The notes under the pieces were generated by a model. The model saw only the letters and a list, made by a program, of their open reading frames with translations. It had not been told where the DNA came from and ran no database searches. A program made the position numbers and the translations under genes. This document shows positions 24,978 to 33,943 of a stretch of DNA of 64,000 nucleotides, in pieces (positions within the stretch are counted from its first letter, which is position 1; each line of letters begins with the position of its first letter). The stretch comes from an uncultured Vicinamibacterales bacterium (GTDB lineage Bacteria; Acidobacteriota; Vicinamibacteria; Vicinamibacterales; UBA8438), in contig OY282382.1 in NCBI GenBank assembly GCA_958295905.1, positions 1,946,001 through 2,010,000 of the forward strand, read 5' to 3'.

Positions 24978-27408
24978 CTGCCCTTGCCCCAGATCTCTCC
25001 GGCTGAAAGATCACCCGTATTCGTCCCTCAGTTCGAAGGCGAAGACCATGGCGGCGAGCTGGGTGTAGCCGTGCCACAGGAGTTGCGCGCCGGGCGGGGC
25101 GCGGCGGCGCCCGAGCCAGCCGCCGAGGCGCCCGACCAGTTCGACGGCGTCACCGAGGCGGGTCGGGGGCGGCAGCTGGCGCGAGTGGGCGAAGACCGCG
25201 AGCACACGCAACTCGTCGTCGGAGAACAGCAGGTCGCCCGGCAGGTCGGGCACCTCGCGCCCGAGCTGGACCATCAACTGGATCCGCCACCCGATGACCA
25301 TCTTGATCGCCATGGCCCGTTCGAGCCGCTCGGCCTTGTGGTGCTGCAGCTCCTCGACCTTGCAGCCGGACTTGAGGACCCGGAAGTACTCTTCGATGCG
25401 CCAGCGCAGCGCATACCAGTGCAGGACCCGCACGGCGTCGGCCGTGCCGGTCACGGGCAGCGTGGTCAGCACGAACCACTCCAGCGGCTTGACCCCGGGC
25501 GGCGGCTGTTCCTCGCGCGCATGGACGACGAACAGGTTGACCGGCTTGGCGCCGGAGCACGGCAGCGCCACCGGCTGGTAGCGCAGGGTCACGTCGGCGT
25601 CGCGGGCCGCACGGCGGTCCTTGCGGGCCTGTTTACTGGCCTTCACCCGCGCGCTCAGCCGCCGCACCTCGACGGTGGCGGCGCCGCGGGCCGGCGCGTT
25701 GCGCACCTCCTCGAACAGGCGGCGGGAGACCGTCTGCCCGTCGGCGGTCTCCTCCTTGCCGAGGACCCGGTCGACCTTCGCGCGGACCAGCAGTTCGACC
25801 TGCGGGGCGTGCGTCCGGCGCTCGATGAACAGGTCCAGGAAGTCGGCCTCGCGGTCCATCGTGCACACCACGCGGGTCTCCGGCAGGCGTTCGGCCGCCG
25901 CCGCGCAGTCGCGCAGCCCCTCGACCCAGCGGAACGACTTCCGTTCCTCTCGCGGCTTCGGCTTGCCTTTCTCCCCGGGATTCCGGAACTCGGGCGCGTC
26001 GAACGCGGCCCGCAGGACGCCCAGGGACACCCCGTCGGGATTGACGGCCAGGGTCGTGTGCAACTCCAGGCCGCGGGCCACCGCGCCGGTCTGATTCGAG
26101 CCGAGGGCCCCCAGGCCCTCCGTCCGGCTGTGCCGGGTGAAGTTCAGGCTGGTGCCGTCCTGGATGCACAACACCGTGTCGTGCCCGCGCATCCGGCGCA
26201 GCGTGCGCCCGCGGTGGGGCTCGAGAATGTTCTCGACCGTCACCGCGCTTTCGGCGGGTTGGTCGATCAGCCGGTAATGGCCCTTGACCAAGGCTCTCAA
26301 TCCGTTCGCGGCCCCGGTGATGGCGCGCATCGGAGACTCGGCCATCTGCTGCGCGCTCAGAACCAGGCGCGCGCTCCGGCGCGCGTCGCCCAGCCGCGCC
26401 CCGCCGAACTCGTGGCCCGCCCAGGACTCGGCGTCGAGCCCGTCGCCGACCGCGAGCGGCGACACGTCCGGCGGCGGCGACGCGAGGCGGGCGCGCGCCC
26501 CCGGCTCCAACGCATACATATACACGGCTTTGCGCGTTTCGGGGGCCGCGCAGGTGCGGTCCTGCCGTCCGCGCCCGCAGGTCTCACCCACCCGCATCCA
26601 GTTCGCCGCCCGCACGCTCGTGCCCGGATGTTCGGTCTCGTCGACGAACGTCTCCAGCAGCCAGGGCCGATAGCCGTGGAGGCGCTCGAAGTCGTCGCCG
26701 ACCACCCGGGTGACCCGGCCCAGCACGTGGGAGGCCAAGTTGCGGCACGAGAGGCCGGGGCGCACCAGCAGCCGGCACAGTCCCAGCACCCGGTGCAGGT
26801 AGTCGCCCCGGCGCTTCTCGTCCCAGCCGATCCAGGCGTCGCGGGCCCGCAGGCGCCGCGCACTCGCGGCGAACCCGACGCCGCCCAGCCAGCCGTGCCC
26901 GGAACCCACCAGATACCGCAGTTGAGGGCCGACAAAGGGTCCGGCGCCGCGCGGGTGCTCGTCCGCCATCAGCGTATTCCACACGCGGCGGTGTTCGTCG
27001 GTCTCCACCAGCACCAGGGTCAGTTCCCGAACCTCATCGACCGTGCCGGGCACGTCCACGGCCGGCGCGACCGGGTGCGGGAGCACCCGCGGGCGGCGTC
27101 CACCGCCGCCCGCGGGGCGACCCGGCGGGAGCGCGACTTGGCCCGCCGCCTCGAGGGCGGCCAACGCCGAGGCGCAGCTCGCGCGCTGCCACCGGCCACG
27201 CCCATCGCGGAAATCGAACGCTTCACACACGCGGTCGGCGACCTGCCCGCGGCTGCCGATGCCCTGCGCCACCGCGCTCCCCAGCACATCGCGCAGGCGG
27301 GCGAGGTTGTCCCGCAGCCTCCGCATGACTTGATTCTGAATCTTCATGCCCGCCACGGTAGCGAAGTGGCCTCATGAAGTCCAGTGAAAAGTTCTGGGGC
27401 AAGGGCAG
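24978..27408 (-). mobile_element. Complete IS4-type insertion sequence
   Basis: A 2,431-bp element bounded by perfect 16-bp inverted repeats, CTGCCCTTGCCCCAGA at 24978-24993 and its complement at 27393-27408. The 8-bp direct repeat TGCTAGAC flanks both sides (24970-24977 and 27409-27416), a clear target duplication. It contains one transposase gene. The perfect duplication and intact ORF indicate a recent, probably active insertion. Confidence 0.93.
25011..27347 (-). CDS. IS4-type transposase with N-terminal DUF4338 (DruA-like) domain
   Basis: The product is 778 residues from the ATG at 27347 (GTG 27356 is an alternative). After a basic N-terminus, residues about 110-290 match DUF4338, the domain of Druantia DruA: RYLVGSGHGWLGGVGFAAS, DAWIGWDEKRRGDYLHRVL, LASHVLGRVTRVVGDDFERL and GYRPWLLETFVD. 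The C-terminal half is a DDE transposase of IS4 type: VLCIQDGTSLNF (Asp), VVCTMDREADFLDLF (Asp), and WRIEEYFRVLKSGCKVEEL, the Y-(2)-R-(3)-E-(6)-K-like catalytic segment. IS4 transposases are usually about 400 residues, so the DUF4338 part is a true added module. The gene fills the element. Confidence 0.88.
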   Translation of the reverse strand: MKIQNQVMRRLRDNLARLRDVLGSAVAQGIGSRGQVADRVCEAFDFRDGRGRWQRASCASALAALEAAGQVALPPGRPAGGGGRRPRVLPHPVAPAVDVPGTVDEVRELTLVLVETDEHRRVWNTLMADEHPRGAGPFVGPQLRYLVGSGHGWLGGVGFAASARRLRARDAWIGWDEKRRGDYLHRVLGLCRLLVRPGLSCRNLASHVLGRVTRVVGDDFERLHGYRPWLLETFVDETEHPGTSVRAANWMRVGETCGRGRQDRTCAAPETRKAVYMYALEPGARARLASPPPDVSPLAVGDGLDAESWAGHEFGGARLGDARRSARLVLSAQQMAESPMRAITGAANGLRALVKGHYRLIDQPAESAVTVENILEPHRGRTLRRMRGHDTVLCIQDGTSLNFTRHSRTEGLGALGSNQTGAVARGLELHTTLAVNPDGVSLGVLRAAFDAPEFRNPGEKGKPKPREERKSFRWVEGLRDCAAAAERLPETRVVCTMDREADFLDLFIERRTHAPQVELLVRAKVDRVLGKEETADGQTVSRRLFEEVRNAPARGAATVEVRRLSARVKASKQARKDRRAARDADVTLRYQPVALPCSGAKPVNLFVVHAREEQPPPGVKPLEWFVLTTLPVTGTADAVRVLHWYALRWRIEEYFRVLKSGCKVEELQHHKAERLERAMAIKMVIGWRIQLMVQLGREVPDLPGDLLFSDDELRVLAVFAHSRQLPPPTRLGDAVELVGRLGGWLGRRRAPPGAQLLWHGYTQLAAMVFAFELRDEYG

Positions 27409-27417
27409 TGCTAGACT
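27409..27417 (+). promoter_or_regulatory. Extended -10 promoter TGCTAGACT cut by the IS insertion
   Basis: TGCTAGACT resembles an extended -10 and ends 7 bp before the ATG at 27425. The IS target duplication TGCTAGAC covers it, so the insertion split the promoter between -10 and -35. The same nonamer occurs at 59570-59578. Confidence 0.5.
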
Positions 27418-27424
27418 GACATCA

Positions 27425-27676
27425 ATGTCCGTCATGCTGTCGAAGACGTATGACGATCTCCGATCAGCCGGCGGCGTCTCGGACAAGCAGGCCCGCACGG
27501 CGGCGGCGGAGACGGCCGTTTTCGACCCGCGCCTGCTCCGCGTTGAGATCAAGCTGAACCTTCTGATTACCCTTGGCGCGTCGACACGGGTCGGTGTCGG
27601 CCTGGTACTTCTCAGGCTCTTCGTCTTCGACTGGCCGTGTGGTGCGCACGGGAGGTCGAGATGCCGAACCCGGTAG
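27425..27676 (+). CDS. Small protein with C-terminal hydrophobic segment, coiled-coil-like
   Basis: The product is 83 residues from the ATG at 27425. The pattern YDDLRSAGGVSDKQARTAAA, then LRVEIKLNLLITLGAST and a hydrophobic stretch VGVGLVLLRLFVF resembles small DUF1640-like proteins (helical N-terminus, basic helix, one membrane segment). The C-terminus after the membrane segment is poor and overlaps the next gene by 16 bp, so the reading frame may be slightly damaged. Its promoter is disrupted by the IS insertion. Function unknown. Confidence 0.55.
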   Translation: MSVMLSKTYDDLRSAGGVSDKQARTAAAETAVFDPRLLRVEIKLNLLITLGASTRVGVGLVLLRLFVFDWPCGAHGRSRCRTR

Positions 27677-29373
27677 CTGCCGCCATTGCCGCCGCCAGCC
27701 TTGCGGCGGGCATTCCCGCGCTCGCCGCCGCCCAGACCGCCGACACGATATTCGCCGGCGATCACATCGTCACCATGGACCCGGATCAGCCCGCCGTCGA
27801 GGCGGTGGCGGTGCGGGACGGCGTCATCACCGCGGCGGGGGCGCGCGATGCGGTTCTGGCGAGGCGCGGGGAAGAGACGCGCGTCGTCGAGCTGGGCGGC
27901 CGCGCGCTGCTGCCCGGCTTCATCGACACCCACGGCCATCTCCTCGCGGTGGGGCGCGGGCTCGACACCCTGTCGCTGCATTCGCCGCCGGTGGGCGACG
28001 TGACCGGCATCGACGGTCTCGTGGGCAAGATCCGGGCGTGGATCGCCGAGCGCGGCATCCCCCCCGGCGGGGTGGTGCTCGGGAGCGGCTACGACGACTC
28101 GCTGCTGGCCGAGCGCCGCCACCCCACGCGCGACGATCTTGATCGGGCCTCGACCCGCCACCGCATCGTGCTGACCCACGTCTCGGGGCATCTGCGGGCG
28201 GCCAACTCCGCCGCCCTGGAGGCGGCCGGCGTCACCGCCGACACCCCTGACCCCCCCGGCGGGCACATCCGGCGCCGCGCCGGGTCTGGAGAGCCCGACG
28301 GAGTGCTCGAAGAGCGGGCCGGGGGGCTCGTGGCGGCGGGCGGCCCGGCGCCCACCGCCGCCGACTACGAGACCCTGGCCCGGCGGGCCATCGACGTGTA
28401 CGCCGGCTACGGCGCCACCACCGTGCAGGACGGTTCGACCAGCCCCGGGGTCGTCCAGGCCCTGCGGGCCGCCGCGGCGCGCGAGCCGTTCGCGGTCGAC
28501 GTCGCGGTGTTCCCCCGCTTCCGGACGATGGCCGACGCCGAGGGCGTGACCCACGAGCCGGCCTACCGCGGCGGGCTCCGCGTCGCCGGCGTCAAGTTCA
28601 GCCTCGACGGGTCGCCGCAGGGACGCACCGCCTGGGTCACCGAGCCGTACGCGGAGGGGCCGCCGGGGGCGGCGCCCGACTACCGCGCCTACGGCACCCT
28701 CGACCCCGGCGCCTATCGCGCCGGCGCCGCGCATCTCGTCGGCCGCGGCGTGCCCATCATCGTCCACGCCAACGGCGACGCCGCCATCGACCTGATGCTC
28801 GACGGGGTCGAGGGGGCGGTGGCGGGCCTCGACCCGATGCCGGACCACCGGGCGGTGATCATCCACGCCCAGCTCATGCGCGCCGACCAGCTCGACCGGG
28901 CCGCAGCGCTCGGGGTGGTGCCCTCGTTCTTCTCGGCCCACGCGTTTTTCTGGGGCGACTGGCATCGGCGCAGCTTCGGCGAGGCGCGCGGCAACAACGT
29001 CAGCCCGGTGCGCTGGGCGATCGAGCGGGGCGTGCCCTTCACCGTGCACAACGACGCCCCCATCGTGCCGCCGGACGTCCTGCGGCTGGTCTCCATCACC
29101 GTGAACCGGACCACCCGCAGCGGGCACGTGCTCGGGCCGCACCAGCGCGCCACCGTCCGCGAGGCGCTGCACGCGGTGACCCTGGGGGCCGCCTACCAGT
29201 ACTTCGAGGAAGAGACCAAGGGCTCGATCACGGTGGGGAAGCAGGCCGACCTCGTCGTGCTCGACCGGAACCCGTTGACGGCCGATCCGGCGGACCTGGA
29301 GCGCATCGCGGTGCTCGAGACGTTCTCGCGGGGGCGATCGGTGTACGCGCGGCCGGCGCAGACGGCGCGGTGA
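27661..29373 (+). CDS. Amidohydrolase family protein, YtcJ-like, exported
   Basis: The product is 570 residues from the ATG at 27661, which follows GGGAGGTCGAG. A signal peptide (AIAAASLAAGIPALAAAQT) is followed by the metal-dependent amidohydrolase core: ADTIFAGDHIVTMD, LPGFIDTHGHLLAVGRG (first metal ligands), VKFSLDGSPQGRTAW, VGRGVPIIVHANGDAAIDLM, DHRAVIIHAQLM, and the C-terminal GSITVGKQADLVVLDRNPL. YtcJ-type (AtzF/NfdA-related) enzymes hydrolyse N-substituted formamides or other amides. Substrate is unknown; secretion is typical for this phylum's versions. Confidence 0.9.
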   Translation: MPNPVAAAIAAASLAAGIPALAAAQTADTIFAGDHIVTMDPDQPAVEAVAVRDGVITAAGARDAVLARRGEETRVVELGGRALLPGFIDTHGHLLAVGRGLDTLSLHSPPVGDVTGIDGLVGKIRAWIAERGIPPGGVVLGSGYDDSLLAERRHPTRDDLDRASTRHRIVLTHVSGHLRAANSAALEAAGVTADTPDPPGGHIRRRAGSGEPDGVLEERAGGLVAAGGPAPTAADYETLARRAIDVYAGYGATTVQDGSTSPGVVQALRAAAAREPFAVDVAVFPRFRTMADAEGVTHEPAYRGGLRVAGVKFSLDGSPQGRTAWVTEPYAEGPPGAAPDYRAYGTLDPGAYRAGAAHLVGRGVPIIVHANGDAAIDLMLDGVEGAVAGLDPMPDHRAVIIHAQLMRADQLDRAAALGVVPSFFSAHAFFWGDWHRRSFGEARGNNVSPVRWAIERGVPFTVHNDAPIVPPDVLRLVSITVNRTTRSGHVLGPHQRATVREALHAVTLGAAYQYFEEETKGSITVGKQADLVVLDRNPLTADPADLERIAVLETFSRGRSVYARPAQTAR

Positions 29374-29420
29374 GCGGGAGCGCAAGCCTCCCGCAGTCCG
29401 CGCCGCGTGCGCGCGATTCC

Positions 29421-29584
29421 GCGGCCGGTCGCCGTCTCGACGATCTCCTCGATCGCGACGAAGTGGCGCTGCCGGTCCCGGTCGGGTGGAGCTGCTCAGC
29501 GGCGTGTCGCGCGCGCAGGAACCGCGATTGCGGCGCGCGCTGTCGGGTTTGCCGGTCCGGTTGCCAACCGACTCGACCTGGCTG
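29421..29584 (+). pseudogene. Decayed VapC-type PIN-domain toxin fragment
   Basis: The frame encoding RRLDDLLDRDEVALPVPV continues, after a one-base frameshift at about 29485, as ELLSGVSRAQEPRLRRALSG and LPVRLPTDSTW. Together these match the central part of VapC PIN toxins. The N-terminal catalytic Asp region and the C-terminus are missing; similarity stops exactly where the 29585-29694 inverted-repeat element begins. Confidence 0.6.
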
Positions 29585-29693
29585 GGAGTCTGCGCCGCAG
29601 AACGGTTTTGGGTCCGATTTTGACAATATGTAGCGGTCAATCACCAGAGCTTGCGCAACATATGGTGGTCATAATTTCCTGCGGCGCAGACTC

Positions 29694-29694
<1 letters not shown>
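29585..29694. mobile_element. 110-bp MITE with 16-bp perfect terminal inverted repeats
   Basis: GGAGTCTGCGCCGCAG (29585-29600) is exactly repeated in inverted form at 29679-29694. The interior is strikingly AT-rich (TTTTGACAATATGTAGCGG, CATATGGTGGTCATAATTTC) in a genome with very high GC. The right end overlaps the stop codon of the mutase gene, and the left end truncates a VapC remnant. The outer end is shared with R5 copies at 19146 and 59280-59571. Confidence 0.8.
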
Positions 29695-31304
<1,610 letters not shown>

Positions 31305-31406
31305 CGGCGGGCAGGTCGGAGGGACGGTGACATCGGCAGCGGGTATCTTACCGCGCCGCGCCGGCCGTTGACACGGCTCCGGTCCTGGTTCACACTCTCA
31401 GGCATA

Positions 31407-32267
31407 GTGACGAGGTTCGTACAGCGCGCAAGACGAGGATCGGTGGCGGGCTTGGCCGCCCTGCTGCCGCTCGCGGCGGCGTCGGGGGCGGCGGCGCAGG
31501 ACGTCCGGGTCGACGCCCCCATCCCGCACGTGCGCGGGCAGAGCGTCTCGCCGTCGTTCGAGGGCTGGTACCGCAATCCCGACGGCACCCGCAGCCTCGT
31601 GTTCGGCTACTTCAACCGGAACTACGGCGAGCGTCTCGACGTCCCCGTCGGTCCCGGCAACCGCTTCGAGCCCGGGCCCGCCGACCGGGGGCAGCCCACC
31701 CACTTCCTGCCGCGGCGGCAGACGGGGGTGTTCGCGGTGGTCGTGCCGGCCGGCTTCGAGGGACGGCTGACCTGGGCGCTCACCGCGTACGGCGAGACCA
31801 TCGCGATTCCGGGGCACGTGCGCCCCGAGTGGGAGATCGACGCGCTCGAAGAGGTGACGAGCGGCAACCGGCCGCCGGTGCTCCGGTTCGGGTCGCCGGA
31901 CGGCGAGCCGGGGCAGGGGCAGTACGGGGTCCGGTCGTCGGCGCGGGCGGTCGTGTCCGAACCGGCGGCGATCACGGTCTGGGCGGCCGACGACGGCGTC
32001 CGCAAGGCGCGGGCGGCCGGGCGGCCGACCCGTTTCGGACTGGTCTGGAGCAAGTACCGCGGGCCCGGCGCGGTGGTCTTCGACAACACCGAGCCGGAGG
32101 TCGGCGAGGCCGGCCGGGCGGTGACGACGGTGACGTTCGACACGCCGGGCCGCTACGTCCTGCGCGTGCTCGCGTGGGACGACTCGGGGGGACAGGCCGC
32201 GATCATGGCCGGCGGCTTCTTCTGCTGCTGGACCAACGGCTACGTGACGGTCGACGTCGAGGAGTAG
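31407..32267 (+). CDS. Secreted protein of unknown function (Acidobacteriota family)
   Basis: The product is about 286 residues from the GTG at 31407 (VTRFVQRARRG), with a signal peptide (VAGLAALLPLAAASGAAAQD). Conserved-looking parts are SPSFEGWYRNPDGTRSLVFG, YFNRNYGERLDVPVGPGN, FLPRRQTGVFAVVVPAGFEG and RLTWALTAYGETIAIPGHVR. At the C-terminus there is a PKD/cadherin-like strand pattern (GRYVLRVLAWDDSGGQ) and an FCCWTNGYVTVDVEE end. I recognise it only as a recurrent secreted family in this phylum. It is divergent from the mutase gene. Confidence 0.65.
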   Translation: MTRFVQRARRGSVAGLAALLPLAAASGAAAQDVRVDAPIPHVRGQSVSPSFEGWYRNPDGTRSLVFGYFNRNYGERLDVPVGPGNRFEPGPADRGQPTHFLPRRQTGVFAVVVPAGFEGRLTWALTAYGETIAIPGHVRPEWEIDALEEVTSGNRPPVLRFGSPDGEPGQGQYGVRSSARAVVSEPAAITVWAADDGVRKARAAGRPTRFGLVWSKYRGPGAVVFDNTEPEVGEAGRAVTTVTFDTPGRYVLRVLAWDDSGGQAAIMAGGFFCCWTNGYVTVDVEE

Positions 32268-32605
32268 GCGTCCGTGCCGTGGAACGGCGCGGACGGCGGG
32301 AGGGTTGGGCGGCGGTGGAGCCGCAGGCGGGGATCACGGTCGGGACCCGGCGGCGCGCCGCACCCCGCCGCCCGTGTGCAGGCGGGGCGGATCGTCGGCA
32401 TGGCGTCTGCCCGGTTCGGCTTTGGTGACCACGGCCCGCGCGCGGGCGGACCGTCGGAGCGGATAGAGATCCCAGGTGACCGTCCCGCCCCCCGCGCGCG
32501 GGGGGACCGTCGGCATCCTGCTCGAAGTCGAGGGGCCGGTACCCCCGCCGCCCGCGCGCGGGCGGACCGTTGGAGAACGATTCGGAACACGCCTGGAGAC
32601 AGACG
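32268..32605. other. Leader region with four CRISPR-like palindromic repeats
   Basis: No gene. The region carries the hairpin array described at 32366-32569 and the Shine-Dalgarno CTGGAGAC of the next gene. Confidence 0.5.
32366..32569 (+). repeat. Array of four degenerate 29-bp palindromic repeats
   Basis: Units end at 32394, 32453, 32509 and 32569 (periods 59, 56, 60). The cores are CCGCCCGCGCGCGGGCGG-type perfect palindromes followed by GGACCG(T); the first is degenerate (CCCGTGTGCAGGCGGGG). The length, spacing and C-rich/G-rich arms look like type I-E CRISPR repeats, but units vary and spacing is uneven. It ends 37 bp before the start of the haem/copper protein gene and could also act as RNA hairpins in its leader. 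Confidence 0.65.
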
Positions 32606-33928
32606 ATGACGCAGATCAAGGGATGCCGCTTTGCGCGGCTCGCACTGTCCGCCGCCGCGTTCGCGCTGGCCGCCGGCGCCGCCGGGGCGCAGACGGCGGA
32701 CGTCACCTTCAGCCGCGACGTGGCCCCCATCCTCCAGCGGAGCTGCGAGGGTTGCCACCGGCCCGGCGAGATGGGGCCGATGTCGCTGACCACCTACGAG
32801 GAGGTGCGTCCGTGGGCGCGCGCCATCCGGGGCAAGGTGGTCGAGCGGTCGATGCCGCCCTGGCATCTCGACAAGACCGTCGGCATCCAGGACTTCGAGA
32901 ACGACAACTCGCTGAGCGACGCCGAGATCGACACCATCGCGCGGTGGGTCGACGCCGGCGCTCCGCGGGGCAACCCGGCCGACCTGCCTCCGTCCATCGA
33001 CTGGCCCGAGGAGGACGTCTGGCGCCTCGCCGACCGCTACGGCCGCGAGCCGGACCTCGTGGTCAGTTCCGATCCGTGGACCCAGACCGCCGAGGGGCAG
33101 GACCAGTGGTGGCAGCCGATCCTCGAGACCGGGCTGACCGAGGACCGCTGGGTGACGGGCATCGAGGTGCGGCCGTCGGAGCGGCGCATCACCCACCACT
33201 CGGTCGTCTATCTGCAGCAGGAAGAGCAGCCGGGCGACCACGAGGCGGCGGTGGACGTGCCGGGGCGCGGCAGCTACCTCACCGAGTTCGCGGTGGGCAA
33301 GATCGGCGACGTGTTCCGCGAGAACACCGGCAAGCTGATGAAGGCGGGGTCGCGCATCGCCTTCGACAACCACTACCACTCGGTGGGCGAGGAACTCGTC
33401 GACTCGACCGCGGTGGGCATCTGGTTCCACCCGAAGGGTTACGTGCCCAAGTACCGCGTCTACGGCGGCGCCCTGGGGGTCCGGCAGGCGATGGACACCC
33501 TCGACATCCCGCCCGGCAAGGTCACCGTCCACCACGCCTACGTGCCGCTGGCCCTGCCCGCGCGGCTCGAGAACTACCAGCCGCACATGCACATCCGGGG
33601 CAAGGCGATGTCGATGGAGGCAATCTATCCGGACGGCCGGGTCGAGATGCTGAACCACGTCGCCAACTTCGACTTCAACTGGCACGTGAACTACGTGTAC
33701 ACCGACGACTCGGCTCCGGTGCTGCCCGCGGGCACGGTCATCCACCTGACCGCTTGGCACGACAACACCGAGGCGAACCGGGCGAATCCGGACCATACGC
33801 AGTGGGTGGGGTGGGGCCAGCGCAGCTACGACGACATGTACCACGCGCACGTGAACATCACCTACCTGACCGACGACGACTACGAGCAGATCGTCGCGGA
33901 CCGGCGCGCGGGCCGGACCGACGACTGA
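32606..33928 (+). CDS. Secreted c-type haem protein with copper monooxygenase-like domain
   Basis: The product is 440 residues from the ATG at 32606 behind CTGGAGACAGACG. After a signal peptide (GAAGAQTADV) comes a single-haem motif CEGCH (Cys47-His51) in a segment FSRDVAPILQRSCEGCHRPG typical of secreted cytochromes. MPPWHLDK and LSDAEIDTIARWVDAGAP follow. The C-terminal 250 residues contain His clusters like the two copper sites of PHM-type type II ascorbate-dependent monooxygenases: ITHHSVVYL, DNHYHSVGEE and QPHMHIRGKAM, plus HLTAWHDNT. A copper site fed by its own haem domain is inferred. Substrate is unknown; the protein acts outside the cytoplasm. Confidence 0.82.
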   Translation: MTQIKGCRFARLALSAAAFALAAGAAGAQTADVTFSRDVAPILQRSCEGCHRPGEMGPMSLTTYEEVRPWARAIRGKVVERSMPPWHLDKTVGIQDFENDNSLSDAEIDTIARWVDAGAPRGNPADLPPSIDWPEEDVWRLADRYGREPDLVVSSDPWTQTAEGQDQWWQPILETGLTEDRWVTGIEVRPSERRITHHSVVYLQQEEQPGDHEAAVDVPGRGSYLTEFAVGKIGDVFRENTGKLMKAGSRIAFDNHYHSVGEELVDSTAVGIWFHPKGYVPKYRVYGGALGVRQAMDTLDIPPGKVTVHHAYVPLALPARLENYQPHMHIRGKAMSMEAIYPDGRVEMLNHVANFDFNWHVNYVYTDDSAPVLPAGTVIHLTAWHDNTEANRANPDHTQWVGWGQRSYDDMYHAHVNITYLTDDDYEQIVADRRAGRTDD

Positions 33929-33943
33929 GGACCCCGGCGGAAC

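Noticed and set aside
24969-27377. An 802-codon plus-strand frame across the IS element
   Set aside because: Antisense shadow of the transposase, low-complexity and without a domain; the transposase motifs on the other strand are decisive.
32366-32569. Calling this a functional CRISPR array
   Set aside because: Units are degenerate, spacing is uneven (56-60 bp), and no cas genes exist in the window. Reported as CRISPR-like repeats only.
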